A stretch of 40,914 nt of DNA from UBA4421 sp028228615 (GCA_028228615.1 JAOJBS010000021.1:1-40914); one strand, 5' to 3'. Positions 6,188-15,751 are shown, counted from the first letter of the stretch. Numbers and translations are program-made. The notes: a model not told the origin generated them from the sequence alone.

Positions 6188-7162
6188 ATGATGAAATCTG
6201 AAACTGACGTGTCACCACTTATAGTTGTGGATTGGGGTACGACCAACTTCCGCGCCTACCTGGTGGCAAGAGACGTTGATCACTACGGGACATGCCGTGA
6301 CAAAATAGCAACAACCGACGGGTTGTTGAGCATTCGGGGGGACTATCCCGGCGTTTTAAAACAACATATCGGCCATTGGCTACAGTCGCGCACGCCTACA
6401 CCGATACTACTAAGCGGCATGGTCAGTAGTCCCAGTGGGTGGGTTGAAGTTCCGCACGTTCCCTGCCCCGCAAAGGTACAAACACTCGCCCACAACGCTT
6501 ACCAAATAGGCGACTTCAACAACGGCAACACTTGGATCATTCCTGGTTTATCAGGGCTTGGCATAAGTGGTCATTTTGATGTTATGCGCGGCGAAGAAGT
6601 GCAGTACTTTGGCGCTACACACATAATTAAGGGGCAAGACTTGCCGCCCCCTGAAGTGATTTGTTTTCCCGGCACCCACAACAAATGGATAAATTTGGCC
6701 AATAACACCCACGGTGCCCTGGCGCAGTTCTCTACTTCTATGACAGGCGAGATTTTTAACCTGTTAGCTGATCAGTCACTGCTGTCTAACTCAATTACCC
6801 AACAGGGCCCCTGGCAAGAACAAGCGTTTCTTACGGGCTTGGACAACAGCGCCAGCCAAGGCGGGATCATGCACCAGCTGTTCACCGTGCGCTCGTTACA
6901 ATTGTCAGGCGCGCACACAAATGATGACGGCGAGGCTTATTTGTCTGGATTATTAATTGGCAGCGAAATTAGATCCATGTTGAGCGAATCAACCGAGAAC
7001 AATAAGCCAATCTATGTGGCCATCGTTGGTGCGGATAAGTTGTCCCAACGGTACCTGTCAGCAATAAAACACCTAGGGCATTGCGCCTTCACAATTGACG
7101 CAGAAGAGGCGACTATTGCTGGCGCACTAGCAGTCGCGCAATACCTTAACCCGCAGGCATAA
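6188..7162 (+). CDS. dgoK: 2-dehydro-3-deoxygalactonokinase
   Basis: Cytoplasmic kinase that phosphorylates 2-keto-3-deoxy-D-galactonate at C6 using ATP. 324 residues, with the family motifs in order: VDWGTTNFRA at 14-23 (phosphate loop), LLSGMVSS near 75, IPGLSG, DVMRGEE near 130, PGTHNKW near 162, STSMTGEIF, and FLTGLDNS. An ATG six bases in (6191 region) is an alternative start. It forms an operon with dgoA seven bases downstream. No galactonate dehydratase or transporter is near, so the substrate may come from galactonate or from 3,6-anhydro-L-galactose of red-algal agar. Confidence 0.95.
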   Translation: MMKSETDVSPLIVVDWGTTNFRAYLVARDVDHYGTCRDKIATTDGLLSIRGDYPGVLKQHIGHWLQSRTPTPILLSGMVSSPSGWVEVPHVPCPAKVQTLAHNAYQIGDFNNGNTWIIPGLSGLGISGHFDVMRGEEVQYFGATHIIKGQDLPPPEVICFPGTHNKWINLANNTHGALAQFSTSMTGEIFNLLADQSLLSNSITQQGPWQEQAFLTGLDNSASQGGIMHQLFTVRSLQLSGAHTNDDGEAYLSGLLIGSEIRSMLSESTENNKPIYVAIVGADKLSQRYLSAIKHLGHCAFTIDAEEATIAGALAVAQYLNPQA

Positions 7163-7169
7163 TTCATTG

Positions 7170-7814
7170 ATGAACCATCCACTCTCACATTACCTAGAAC
7201 AGATGCCGTTGGTGGCTATTTTGCGTGGCATTACTCCCGCCGAGTCTTTAGACGTAGTCGCGTGCCTGCTTGATGCAGGCATTCGGATTGTGGAAGTGCC
7301 GCTTAACTCCCCTGACCCTTTTGACAGCATCGAGTTGATTGCGGAGAAATTCGGTACACAAATGTTGGTGGGCGCGGGAACCGTACTCAATGCCGAACAA
7401 GTAAAAGACGTTGCCGCCGCAAAAGGTCGCCTGATTGTTTCACCCAACACCAGTGAGGCGGTTATAAAGTCTGCGGTTGCACTGGATATGATTTGTGTAC
7501 CGGGCGCGGCCACACCGTCTGAAGTATTTACTGCCTTGGACGCAGGTGCAAACGGGGTGAAGGCGTTTCCAGCAGAAATGCTGTCCCCGCAAATCATTAA
7601 AAGCTGGCGCGCGGTAGTACCGAAAAACTTGGACATATTGCCTGTTGGCGGCATCTCCACCGACAACATGCGCGACTATTGGCTGGCGGGCGCAAGCGGT
7701 TTTGGTATTGGTGGCGCACTCTACCAGTCAGGCAAAAGCATTGAAGCCATCAGCACCAGTGCTAAAGAATTTGTAGAAGCTATGAATACGCTTAAATCGG
7801 TCAGCGAAAGCTGA
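7170..7814 (+). CDS. dgoA: 2-dehydro-3-deoxy-6-phosphogalactonate aldolase
   Basis: Class I aldolase that splits 2-keto-3-deoxy-6-phosphogalactonate to pyruvate and glyceraldehyde-3-phosphate. 214 residues from the ATG at 7170 (a TTG directly before it is less likely). It follows the E. coli DgoA pattern: AILRGITP at 16-23, VEVPLNSP at 41-48 with catalytic E42, GAGTVL at 68-73, and the Schiff-base lysine K131 in VKAFPAE. It lies 7 bp after dgoK. The conserved NSP after E42 favours the galacto-specific enzyme over a KDPG aldolase. Convergent with folE2. Confidence 0.93.
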   Translation: MNHPLSHYLEQMPLVAILRGITPAESLDVVACLLDAGIRIVEVPLNSPDPFDSIELIAEKFGTQMLVGAGTVLNAEQVKDVAAAKGRLIVSPNTSEAVIKSAVALDMICVPGAATPSEVFTALDAGANGVKAFPAEMLSPQIIKSWRAVVPKNLDILPVGGISTDNMRDYWLAGASGFGIGGALYQSGKSIEAISTSAKEFVEAMNTLKSVSES

Positions 7815-8037
7815 TATCAGGGCCGTGAGCGAGCGCGCCGTCAGCAATCGATGAGGAAATTACGATAGATTAAGCGCTGTACGCTCACTCACACGATAAC
7901 GCTATGTGTATACGCATTGCGCTCCCTACGCGCCCCGGACGGTTGATCTGGGAAAACGCAAAGTCAGCGGCTACGATCGGGCCGCTCTCACTGGTTACTC
8001 TGTGGACCCGCCATAATCTGCGACTCCAACAGACACA

Positions 8038-8988
8038 CTAGGGAATAGGTTGGTAACCTTCCTCTTCGCCTTTGGTGAACACGCCCACTGCATCATGTGC
8101 ATGCAGACTTTCATGGTGCTCTACGCGCACCCAAAAATCTTCCCAGCGGGTATCATCGTCTAATGCTGTTTTCAGCCTTCGGCCCGCATCTTCGACAAAC
8201 ATTGGGTTTTTACCATTGAGTCGAGCAAATTCCTGCTCGTCTTCTCGCTTCACTGCGCTTTGTACCGGCGTTTTAAGTGCGCCTTCAAGCTGATCTACCA
8301 ATGCCGTAATGGGCAAGTCATCATGTGAATCGTCTAAGCGAACCAAAGCCTTGGCAGTACTGCGCTGGCTGTGAGGCGTAGCCAAAATACCTTCTTCAGT
8401 GCCTATCCACGCATGTACATCACTGATTTTGACATCGCCTTGGGCGCCAAAATCTTTTGTAAACTGCTCTTGAATGAGTTGTCGCGCAAGCGCGGCAGAA
8501 CAAGGGCAAGTAGACGAATATTGCACAGCTACCGAGAGTTCAATGGCTATTTCGCCATTGATCAGGGTGCCTTTGACCATTACGGGATAGGATGCCCAAC
8601 CGACATTATCGCTGAGCAAAGCCGGGCGACGGATGAAGTGATCAAACTCGAACTGTACGAATGCATTAGTACTTAAATCACTGTGGGACTCTAGAATAGA
8701 GCCCAGTAGTGTCTTCAGGCCAGACGCGGTCAACGGATTGGAAGTTGCATGCTGGTCTAAGAGCAAATACAGGCGCGACATGTGAATGCCCTTCGCCAGA
8801 GGGTCCGCTAGGTTTACATAAACCTGAATGCTAGCGTGAACTTCTTTGTTCTCCTCGCCGTCCTTAATACGGAGGGGTTGGTGGACATTACTCATGCCAA
8901 CCCAATCTAATGTCTTTTGTGCCTTGGTGAGCGCTTTATTCGCAACATCAGGCATATCAAGAACAGGTACAAGCTTCATTGTGCTCAT
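8038..8988 (-). CDS. folE2: GTP cyclohydrolase I type IB (FolE2)
   Basis: Converts GTP to 7,8-dihydroneopterin triphosphate, the entry step to folate and to queuosine precursors. 316 residues from the ATG at 8988, which has AGGA 7 nt upstream. The metal- and active-site segments are present: GIHMSRLY with H69 and ELSVAVQYSSTCPCSAAL with C161 and C163. FolE2 works with several divalent metals and is often induced by zinc shortage, but I see no clear Zur box in the 250 bp upstream. queG, the last step of queuosine synthesis, is also in this window. Confidence 0.95.
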   Translation of the reverse strand: MSTMKLVPVLDMPDVANKALTKAQKTLDWVGMSNVHQPLRIKDGEENKEVHASIQVYVNLADPLAKGIHMSRLYLLLDQHATSNPLTASGLKTLLGSILESHSDLSTNAFVQFEFDHFIRRPALLSDNVGWASYPVMVKGTLINGEIAIELSVAVQYSSTCPCSAALARQLIQEQFTKDFGAQGDVKISDVHAWIGTEEGILATPHSQRSTAKALVRLDDSHDDLPITALVDQLEGALKTPVQSAVKREDEQEFARLNGKNPMFVEDAGRRLKTALDDDTRWEDFWVRVEHHESLHAHDAVGVFTKGEEEGYQPIP

Positions 8989-9238
8989 CAAATTTCCTAG
9001 AATGAATGTATTGAACTTAGGCTACGGCCTTGTAGGTCAAATCAGTGTGAACGAAGAAGTTGATAATTCCGACCTCTCGCTTACATTTTCATAATCAGCC
9101 CTGCACTAAAAAGTGCTATGCCACTGAGTAAATATTGTCGCCCTTCGTCACATGCTACCCCATTTGCAGCATCAATCAACGGCCATCAGCGCCGCTCAAA
9201 GCCAATTGAGAACCATTGAGATAGGCAGAAAGCCTCAG

Positions 9239-9424
9239 TTATAGCAGCTCTAAATCGGCATCCGTTAACGTGCGCGCTTCGTCAGGCAGTAAAGAGGGAA
9301 TATCGTCGTTTATTGGGTAGGCCAATCTACTCACGCGACACCACAACTCTTGTTGCTCACGCATATAGACCAAAGATGTTTTGCTCACTGGGCAAACTAG
9401 CAGTTCTAATAACTTGGAATCCAT
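9239..9424 (-). CDS. Trm112/YcaR-like small protein (UPF0434)
   Basis: 61 residues starting at the ATG at 9424, with AGGA upstream; a longer frame to 9484 has no good start and extends past the family N-terminus. It matches the family pattern M-D-x-KLLELL-CP, then AYPI-DDIPSLL-EAR. The usual CPxC zinc knuckle reads CPVS here, leaving C11 and C29. In other gammaproteobacteria the gene lies between lpxK and kdsB, but here it stands between purA and folE2. Trm112-like proteins activate methyltransferases in other lineages; the bacterial role is uncertain. Confidence 0.88.
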   Translation of the reverse strand: MDSKLLELLVCPVSKTSLVYMREQQELWCRVSRLAYPINDDIPSLLPDEARTLTDADLELL

Positions 9425-9508
9425 TATTTTGTATCCTGAGTTGGCGCATTCAGTTGAGGCTGAAGAAAAACGACTTTCTTCCAAACCTGAAATCTTGCGT
9501 CTTGTCTT

Positions 9509-9537
9509 AAAGCGGCATTGACCGAGCGACCAATGCC
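9509..9537 (-). terminator. Possible terminator of the purA operon
   Basis: GGCATTG and CAATGCC (9514-9520 with 9531-9537) form a 7-bp stem. Read on the minus strand it is followed only by GCTTTAAG, so the T-run is weak. It lies 16 bp after the purA stop. Confidence 0.4.
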
Positions 9538-9552
9538 ACTGTCTTTGCTCAC

Positions 9553-10845
9553 TTAAGTATCAAACGGGCTTCTTAGGACAATAGTTTCATGGCGATTAGG
9601 CCCGGTGGAAACAATATCTACCGGCGCGCCAATGGCCTCTTCCACAATGCGAATATAGTGCTTCGCTTCAGCAGGCAATTTGTCAAAGTCGGTAACACCG
9701 AGCGTTGATTCTTTCCAACCAGGTACCTCTTCGTACACCGGCTCTAGGCCTTCGTAGTATTGACTCCCAAAGCTTGGACTACCATCGGCATCTGCGCCTG
9801 AATAACCAACGCAAATTTTGATTGTTTCCAACCCGTCCAAAACATCTAATTTGGTCAGGCAGATACCAGAGATACTGTTAATTCTAACTGCTTGGCGCAG
9901 AGCCACCGCGTCGAACCAACCACAGCGCCTAGGTCTACCGGTGGTAGAACCAAACTCGTGACCGCGCTTTGCGAGGCCTTCGCCCACCTCATCAAACAAT
10001 TCCGTTGGGAACGGCCCAGAACCTACACGAGTGGTGTAGGCTTTGGTGATACCTAAAACATAATCTAAATAAGCTGGCCCAAACCCTGTACCTACGGCCG
10101 TGCCGCCAGCGGTGGTGTTGGAGGAGGTTACATACGGGTAAGTGCCTAAATCCACATCCAGCATGGCGCCTTGCGCACCTTCAAACAGAATGTTTTTGCC
10201 TGCCTCACGCATGTCGTGGAGAAGTGGCACTACGTCGGCCGCCATTGCTTTGATTTCTTCTGCCACTTTAGCGCAGTCATCTAACGTCTTGGCAAAATCT
10301 ACAGCGGGCTTTTTGTAGTAGTTGGTCAACATGAAATTGTGGTATTCGGTCACCTCTGCAAGCTTGTCAGCAAAGTTCTGCCAATAAAACAGATCACCTA
10401 AACGCAGCCCGCGACGCGCCACTTTATCTTCATAAGCCGGGCCTATGCCTCGTCCGGTTGTGCCAATTTTCTTCGCGCCACGCGCTTCCTCTCGGGCCAC
10501 ATCCAATTCAATATGGTGGGGCAAAATCAACGGGCAAGCTGGCGAGATCTTCAGGCGCTGCCGTACAGGCACATCCTTGGCTTCAAGCATTTTGATTTCT
10601 TTGAGCAACTCGTGGGGCTCTAAAACAACGCCATTACCAATTACGCACTGCACATTTTCATGCAATATCCCGGAAGGAATGACATGTAATACTGTAGTTT
10701 CACCGTCGATTACCAGCGTATGTCCGGCATTATGGCCCCCTTGAAATCGCACCACGGCGCTCACTTCATCAGTAAGCAGATCTACTACCTTGCCCTTGCC
10801 TTCGTCACCCCATTGAGTGCCGATGACGACTACATTACGTCCCAT
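9553..10845 (-). CDS. purA: Adenylosuccinate synthetase
   Basis: Couples GTP hydrolysis to joining IMP and aspartate, the first committed step to AMP. 430 residues, the usual length. The N-terminal P-loop-like GDEGKGK is at 13-19 with catalytic D14; H42 is in GGHNAGHT. Further conserved blocks are ILPHHIELD, the TTGRGIGP loop, EGAQGAMLDVDLGTYPYVTSS (beginning at about residue 222), TTGRPRRCGWFD and the C-terminal guanine-binding TGP-R region. It follows hisZ by 37 bp and ends the superoperon. Confidence 0.98.
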   Translation of the reverse strand: MGRNVVVIGTQWGDEGKGKVVDLLTDEVSAVVRFQGGHNAGHTLVIDGETTVLHVIPSGILHENVQCVIGNGVVLEPHELLKEIKMLEAKDVPVRQRLKISPACPLILPHHIELDVAREEARGAKKIGTTGRGIGPAYEDKVARRGLRLGDLFYWQNFADKLAEVTEYHNFMLTNYYKKPAVDFAKTLDDCAKVAEEIKAMAADVVPLLHDMREAGKNILFEGAQGAMLDVDLGTYPYVTSSNTTAGGTAVGTGFGPAYLDYVLGITKAYTTRVGSGPFPTELFDEVGEGLAKRGHEFGSTTGRPRRCGWFDAVALRQAVRINSISGICLTKLDVLDGLETIKICVGYSGADADGSPSFGSQYYEGLEPVYEEVPGWKESTLGVTDFDKLPAEAKHYIRIVEEAIGAPVDIVSTGPNRHETIVLRSPFDT

Positions 10846-10882
10846 TCTTTCACCTTAGTTATGCTCTGAGTGTTACTCAGCT

Positions 10883-12049
10883 TTATGTGACCACTTGCCA
10901 GTGACCGGATTGATTTTCTAACCGACCTGCGCAGTTACTCGGCGGCACTTCATCTGCAGACAAAGCCACCACAACTCGCAGACCCTGCTCTCGAAGCTGC
11001 GCGACGGCCACAAGCAAACCAGTACGTTCCTCGTCTACAACATGGGGCGCAAAATATACGGGCTCCGGCGTAGCGTTAGCGCCCAGCAATTGCTTTAAGC
11101 TGAGGTCGAAACCAGTGGCAGGTCTAGCCCTACCAAATACTTTGCCCACACCATCATAGCGCCCGCCTTGGGCTAACGCCTGGCCGTGCTGGGGATGATA
11201 TACCGCGAAAACCGGGCCGTTGTGATAGCCATAACCGGATAATTCAGAGACATCAATTCTCAGATCTACATCGGCTTGATGAATGGTGATCATGTTTGCA
11301 AGCGTAGCCAGCTCATCTAATGCTTCGTGCACCGGAGCAGATGCTTTAGCCAATACCCGTCGAGCTTCGTCAAGCGCACTGACATCGCCCATAAGATTGG
11401 GCAGCGCGGCCATCATTTGCGCCTGCTTGGAATTACCCAACAGATTAAGGATATCTGACTCACCTTTACGCTGAATGCGTTTGAAGAGTTCTTGTTGATC
11501 TTCACTGCGGAGGATTTTGGCGTCGATAAGATCAGCAACCAATTTTCGGTAAATACCCATGTGACCCAACAATAAAACCGGTTGCTGAATTTCTGCGATA
11601 CGCATCACTTCCAACATCAGCGCGATCACCTCGGCATCTGCCACCAAACTGGGCGCGCCAAAAATTTCCGCGCCCGCTTTGAGGGGCACTCTAGAATCTT
11701 GAGAATTTTGGGGACTGGCAAAAACCACGGGACCGGCATAGCAAAGACGCTGCACGCCGTCAGTAATAATACTGTGTGCGTCTATACGTACAGCTTGGGA
11801 GGTCATATCTGCACGGACGCCAAGCTGACGACCGCTGACCTGATCTACAACCTTCAGTGTTTGCAGATCTAAGTCCTCACCACTGCCAACAAGCAGTGCA
11901 TCTAGGTATTCGATCAGTGGTGGATCCACATAGTCGAAACCCCATGCTACAAAGACGTCGAGTACGCGCCTCCGTAAGATCTCTAAATCCCATGCGCGAG
12001 GCGGTAGAAGTTCGTCTACCCCTCGAGGTAGACGCCAATGTGTACTCAT
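10883..12049 (-). CDS. hisZ: ATP phosphoribosyltransferase regulatory subunit
   Basis: A catalytically inactive class II aminoacyl-tRNA-synthetase paralogue that pairs with short-form HisG in the first step of histidine synthesis and carries feedback inhibition. 388 residues. RLPRGVDELLPP opens the protein, followed by LRRRVLDVFVAWGFDYVDPPLIEY and a motif-2-like LGVRADMTSQAVRID, where the histidyl-tRNA synthetase form has R-E. The C-terminal half keeps GGRYDGVG and TGFDLSL. Its presence implies a short HisG elsewhere. Placement between hflC and purA is usual for pseudomonads and relatives. Confidence 0.95.
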   Translation of the reverse strand: MSTHWRLPRGVDELLPPRAWDLEILRRRVLDVFVAWGFDYVDPPLIEYLDALLVGSGEDLDLQTLKVVDQVSGRQLGVRADMTSQAVRIDAHSIITDGVQRLCYAGPVVFASPQNSQDSRVPLKAGAEIFGAPSLVADAEVIALMLEVMRIAEIQQPVLLLGHMGIYRKLVADLIDAKILRSEDQQELFKRIQRKGESDILNLLGNSKQAQMMAALPNLMGDVSALDEARRVLAKASAPVHEALDELATLANMITIHQADVDLRIDVSELSGYGYHNGPVFAVYHPQHGQALAQGGRYDGVGKVFGRARPATGFDLSLKQLLGANATPEPVYFAPHVVDEERTGLLVAVAQLREQGLRVVVALSADEVPPSNCAGRLENQSGHWQVVT

Positions 12050-12069
12050 CTATTTCTTAAATTTACGGG

Positions 12070-12948
12070 CTAGCGGTTTTTACCGTCGCCACTTTGTAGG
12101 TATTTGAAGAAGTCACTGCTTGGATCAAGTACAAGCAAATCGCTCTTATTATTGAATACTTCACTATATGCATTGATGCTGCGATAAAAGCTATAGAACT
12201 CCGGGTCTCTATTATAAGCACTTGCGTAAACATTTGCTGCTTTTGCATCACCATCACCGCGCAATTGTTCACTTTCTCTATAAGCTTCCGCCTCTAAAAC
12301 AACTGCGTCGCGATCTGCTTTAGCGCGAATAGCCAGCGCTTTTTCTTGCCCTTCTGCTCGGTATTGACGTGCTTCAATCTCTCGCTCTGAGTTCATACGC
12401 TCATAAACTGTGCTAGATACTTCAGAGGGTAAGTCGATTTTCTTTACACGAACATCCACTACCTCGACACCCACAGATTCACGCATAACGCGGTCGAGGT
12501 CTTTTCTCAGATCATTCATCAGTTCATCACGCTGACCAGAAATCACCTCTTGCATATCGCGCCTACTGATCTGGTTACGCAGACCTTCATTAGTACGCTC
12601 TTGCAACAAACGCTCGGCACGACGTTCATCAAATGAGGTGCCGGTGTAAAACTTCTCAATGTCGGCCACACGCCACTTCACAAAGGAATCTACGATTAGC
12701 GGCTTCTTCTCTATGGTGTAATAGGTCTCACCTTTAGAATCTAGTGTTAACACGCGTGCGTCGAACTTCTTCACCTCTTCTGCCACTGGCAGTTTGAAGT
12801 GCAGGCCTGGCTCAATGGAGGCGTCAACTAAATTACCAAATTCTAACAAGATGGCTTTTTCGGTTTCTAAAACTCTGTATGCAGTCTGGTTAAACAGCCC
12901 AACACCCAACAGAACTAAAACTACGAATAATAAGGTTTTTGTCGGCAT
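12070..12948 (-). CDS. hflC: HflC, FtsH-modulating membrane protein
   Basis: SPFH/prohibitin family subunit which, with HflK, forms a large periplasmic cage around the FtsH protease and limits its access to membrane substrates. 292 residues. One N-terminal membrane helix (about 4-20) is followed by the SPFH domain starting at YRVLETEKAILLEFG, and a long helical region rich in E, R and A (roughly 170-250). It starts 12 nt after the hflK stop, in the same operon. Confidence 0.96.
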   Translation of the reverse strand: MPTKTLLFVVLVLLGVGLFNQTAYRVLETEKAILLEFGNLVDASIEPGLHFKLPVAEEVKKFDARVLTLDSKGETYYTIEKKPLIVDSFVKWRVADIEKFYTGTSFDERRAERLLQERTNEGLRNQISRRDMQEVISGQRDELMNDLRKDLDRVMRESVGVEVVDVRVKKIDLPSEVSSTVYERMNSEREIEARQYRAEGQEKALAIRAKADRDAVVLEAEAYRESEQLRGDGDAKAANVYASAYNRDPEFYSFYRSINAYSEVFNNKSDLLVLDPSSDFFKYLQSGDGKNR

Positions 12949-12959
12949 CTCAAATTCTC

Positions 12960-14102
12960 CTAATTACTTCTGTTGCGGTTGTTTATGTTTGTTCGACTAC
13001 TGCTTACATCGCGGCGAAGCTGCTCCATTTCACGGCGCAACGCTGTAATGTCTACATCAGAGGCATTGCTGCCGCTTTGCTGAGTCAACTTGTCGAGCGG
13101 CAGATACATCATGTTATTGCCCCCTTCCACATCTACCATCACTTTGCTGGCGTTCTTAAAAACGTTTTCTAGTGCGTCTATATATAGACGGTCTCTGGTC
13201 ACTTGCTTCGCTAGTGAGTACTCATTAAGCAGTTTCTCAAAGCGTTCGGCCTCACCTTCAGAGCGCGCAATCACTCGGTCTCTGTAGGCCTGAGCCTCTT
13301 CAAGCTGGCGCTGGGCTTTACCACGCGCCTCAGGCACTACTTGCTGAGAATAGGCGGTCGCTTGGTTAATAAACTTTTGCTGATCCTCTTTGGCTTTTTG
13401 CACATCGTTAAATGCGTCTTGCACCTGTACGGGCGGCGCACTTCGGTCAATGTTGACCTTGGTGATGTCAATGCCGGTGCCGTAGGACTTAAGGTAAGTG
13501 CGCAGGCGTTCTTGAACTTCTATCGCTATGGCTTCACGACCATCAGTAATGACCTGGTCCATCGTGGAAGAACCAGCTACGTGACGCAGCGCACTTTCTG
13601 TCGCTTGGTCCAAACTCTTCTTCGGGTCGCGAACGTTGATCAAATAGTCAGCTGCACTGGCAATAACCCATTGCACTGTCAGGCTGATATCAACAATGTT
13701 TTCGTCCTTGGTCAGCATAGACGCTTGGTGACTGTGCGATTGCACCTGAGTCACGTTAACCAATTGAACTTGGTCAATCAAAGGCGGGTTCCAATGCAGT
13801 CCAGGCGTGACCTCTTGGTCCATCAACTTACCGAAACGAAAGACTACGCCACGTTCCTGTTCGTCCACTTGGTAAACGCCGCTGAACACATAAAGACCGG
13901 CAAGCACAATAAGCAGCAGGCTGATTGAGCCTGCAGATATACCGCCACCGCCACCGCCGCCAGTGGCGCCTTTGCCACCACCGAATAAACCGGATAGCTG
14001 GCCCTGTAATTTACGTATCGCTTCGTCTAGGTCTGGCGGACCTTGATCTCCACGATTGCCCCAAGGGTCCTTATCTCCACCGCCTGATTCATTCCAAGCC
14101 AT
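12960..14102 (-). CDS. hflK: HflK, FtsH-modulating membrane protein
   Basis: Partner of HflC in the FtsH-regulating complex. 380 residues. The cytoplasmic N-terminus is rich in Gly, Asp and Pro (WNESGGGDKDPWG, then a poly-Gly tract at about 48-54), followed by one membrane helix (58-76) and the SPFH domain from YQVDEQERGVVFRFGK. A coiled coil (about 235-310) and a C-terminal tail rich in Arg and Ser complete it. It is separated from hflX by 195 bp, an unusually wide gap holding a 14-bp tandem repeat. Confidence 0.96.
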   Translation of the reverse strand: MAWNESGGGDKDPWGNRGDQGPPDLDEAIRKLQGQLSGLFGGGKGATGGGGGGGISAGSISLLLIVLAGLYVFSGVYQVDEQERGVVFRFGKLMDQEVTPGLHWNPPLIDQVQLVNVTQVQSHSHQASMLTKDENIVDISLTVQWVIASAADYLINVRDPKKSLDQATESALRHVAGSSTMDQVITDGREAIAIEVQERLRTYLKSYGTGIDITKVNIDRSAPPVQVQDAFNDVQKAKEDQQKFINQATAYSQQVVPEARGKAQRQLEEAQAYRDRVIARSEGEAERFEKLLNEYSLAKQVTRDRLYIDALENVFKNASKVMVDVEGGNNMMYLPLDKLTQQSGSNASDVDITALRREMEQLRRDVSSSRTNINNRNRSN

Positions 14103-14159
14103 GATTATTTGCTCCGCATCGTTTTACTTGCATTAACTACTATTATTTCTGGTGTTTAA

Positions 14160-14172
14160 CTGCCTGAGGCAG
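14160..14172. repeat. Perfect 13-bp palindrome before hflK
   Basis: CTGCCT-G-AGGCAG lies 58 bp upstream of the hflK start and abuts the tandem repeat at 14172. Either a transcript hairpin in the leader or an operator; no T-run follows on the minus strand. Confidence 0.4.
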
Positions 14173-14241
14173 TATTTCACCAAACTTTCCGTCAAACCCG
14201 TTCTTTCACTATCTTTCTAGCAAAACCTTTCTAGCAAAATC
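14172..14241 (-). repeat. Five 14-bp degenerate tandem units in the hflX-hflK gap
   Basis: On the minus strand: GATTTTGCTAGAAA, GGTTTTGCTAGAAA, GATAGTGAAAGAAC, GGGTTTGACGGAAA and GTTTGGTGAAATAC. The first two differ at one base; the rest keep the 14-bp frame with decay. The core TAGAAAGG recurs in the array at 27063. Confidence 0.75.
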
Positions 14242-14297
14242 AAAAATGCAGCCATTAATTAGACCGCGCCTGCCTCGAAGTACTCTTCTAAAAATAC

Positions 14298-15566
14298 TTA
14301 CTTAGCGACACTTTCCTGTAACTGCACGTTTGATTTTTTCTTCAGCTGGCCGAGCAATTGCTCGTCAGCCTGTACTGTAAGCTGCACACTACCATCTGTC
14401 AGCAAAGTTTCATCTAAAACTGCACCGGATTGATAGAGCCAAGCGCGAGTTTTACCGTCACCAGCGCCCAGCAGTACCTCGTGTGGCGCTACAACGCCTA
14501 ATGCGCTGCCAATAAATTTCATCAACTCGTCTAACCCTTGCCCTTTAGCGGCAGAGACCAAACGATCTGAATGCTCAAAATGCTGCCTTTCCTCTGCTGA
14601 GAGTAAATCAGCCTTGTTCATCACCCTGATACTAGGCACCTCAATAGCGCCAATTTCTTTTAATACTGCTTCTACTTGTTCAACGCGTTCCTGCCAACTC
14701 GGGTCGGCGATGTCGATCACATGCAAAAGCAGATCTGAGTGTACCACCTCTTCAAGGGTAGCTTTAAATGCTTCCACTAAAGCGTGGGGTAATGCGCTGA
14801 CGAAACCCACGGTATCGGTCAAAACCACTTCGCCAGCACCTGGCACGTTAATACGCCTCATGGTGGGGTCTAGTGTTGCAAACAACTTGTCCTCAGCGAG
14901 CACGTCGGCATTTGTAACCGAGTTAAACAGTGTCGATTTACCCGCGTTAGTATAGCCCACCAAAGACACCGTCGGTGTGCCGCGCCTATTACGACCGCGT
15001 CGATTTTGTTCTCTACGCTTGGCCACATCGCTGAGCTTTTGTTCCGTCGCTTTCAAGCGCTCGGCCAACATACGCTGGTCTAGCTCAATTTGTTTCTCGC
15101 CCGCACCGCGTAAGCCAATACCGCCTTTTTGCCGGTCTAAGTGAGTCCACCCTCGCACCAAACGGGTTTGGGCGTGTTTAAGCTGAGCTAATTCAACCTG
15201 CAACTGCCCTTCATGGCTACGCGCGCGCTCGGCAAAAATTGTCAAAATAAGTTCTGTGCGTGTAATCAGGCGACAATCTAATTCTTGCTCCAAATTCCGC
15301 TGCTGACCAGGAGACAGGTCATGATTGGTCAGTAATATCTCTGCGTCGGTGTAAGCAAGTTGCGCTTTGATCTCTTGCACCTTACCGCTACCCACAAAAC
15401 AACGTGAATCTGGCGCTTCGCGCCGTGCGACCACCGTATCTACGACAATAAGGTCAGCAGAGCGAGCCAGTTCCGCAAGCTCATCCCCATTGGGATTGTC
15501 GGCTTTGCGTAATTCGACTTGAAGTAGCAACGTGCGCCTTCCCGCTTCGGGGCGATCAAATAGCAT
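14298..15566 (-). CDS. hflX: Ribosome-associated GTPase HflX
   Basis: 422 residues. GTPase that binds the 50S subunit and rescues or splits stalled ribosomes. The N-terminal HflX domain shows FVGSGKVQEI and LSPGQQRNLEQ, then a helical linker with QLQVELAQLKH and GGIGLRGAGEKQIELD. The G domain has G1 GYTNAGKST at 204-212, G3 LTDTVGF near 250 and G4 NKAD near 318. The start region MLFDRPEAGRRTLL fits the family; the ribosome-binding site is weak. Normally hflX follows hfq directly; here 594 bp separate them. Confidence 0.96.
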   Translation of the reverse strand: MLFDRPEAGRRTLLLQVELRKADNPNGDELAELARSADLIVVDTVVARREAPDSRCFVGSGKVQEIKAQLAYTDAEILLTNHDLSPGQQRNLEQELDCRLITRTELILTIFAERARSHEGQLQVELAQLKHAQTRLVRGWTHLDRQKGGIGLRGAGEKQIELDQRMLAERLKATEQKLSDVAKRREQNRRGRNRRGTPTVSLVGYTNAGKSTLFNSVTNADVLAEDKLFATLDPTMRRINVPGAGEVVLTDTVGFVSALPHALVEAFKATLEEVVHSDLLLHVIDIADPSWQERVEQVEAVLKEIGAIEVPSIRVMNKADLLSAEERQHFEHSDRLVSAAKGQGLDELMKFIGSALGVVAPHEVLLGAGDGKTRAWLYQSGAVLDETLLTDGSVQLTVQADEQLLGQLKKKSNVQLQESVAK

Positions 15567-15721
15567 ATGTGCTCATAAAGATTTTGCTAACGTTAGAATC
15601 TGTGAATCATTGCCACAAGCTGGTTCTATACCTAAGAAGAATTTGGCCACTTAGACTAGATGGTGTTGAACCCAATAATTTCAAGAGTGGTGACACCGGC
15701 AGTACCGGGATGAAGATTACC

Positions 15722-15751
15722 ATTAAAGTAAACAACGCCAGTAGCGGCGTT
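15722..15751 (-). terminator. Terminator-like hairpin between hfq and hflX
   Basis: AACGCC and GGCGTT (15734-15739 with 15746-15751) form a 6-bp stem; on the minus strand the T-rich GTTTACTTTAA follows. It could end the miaA-hfq transcript. Confidence 0.35.

Noticed and set aside
8989..9238. Zur box before folE2
   Set aside because: No stretch resembling the AT-rich Zur dyad could be found, so zinc control is not claimed.
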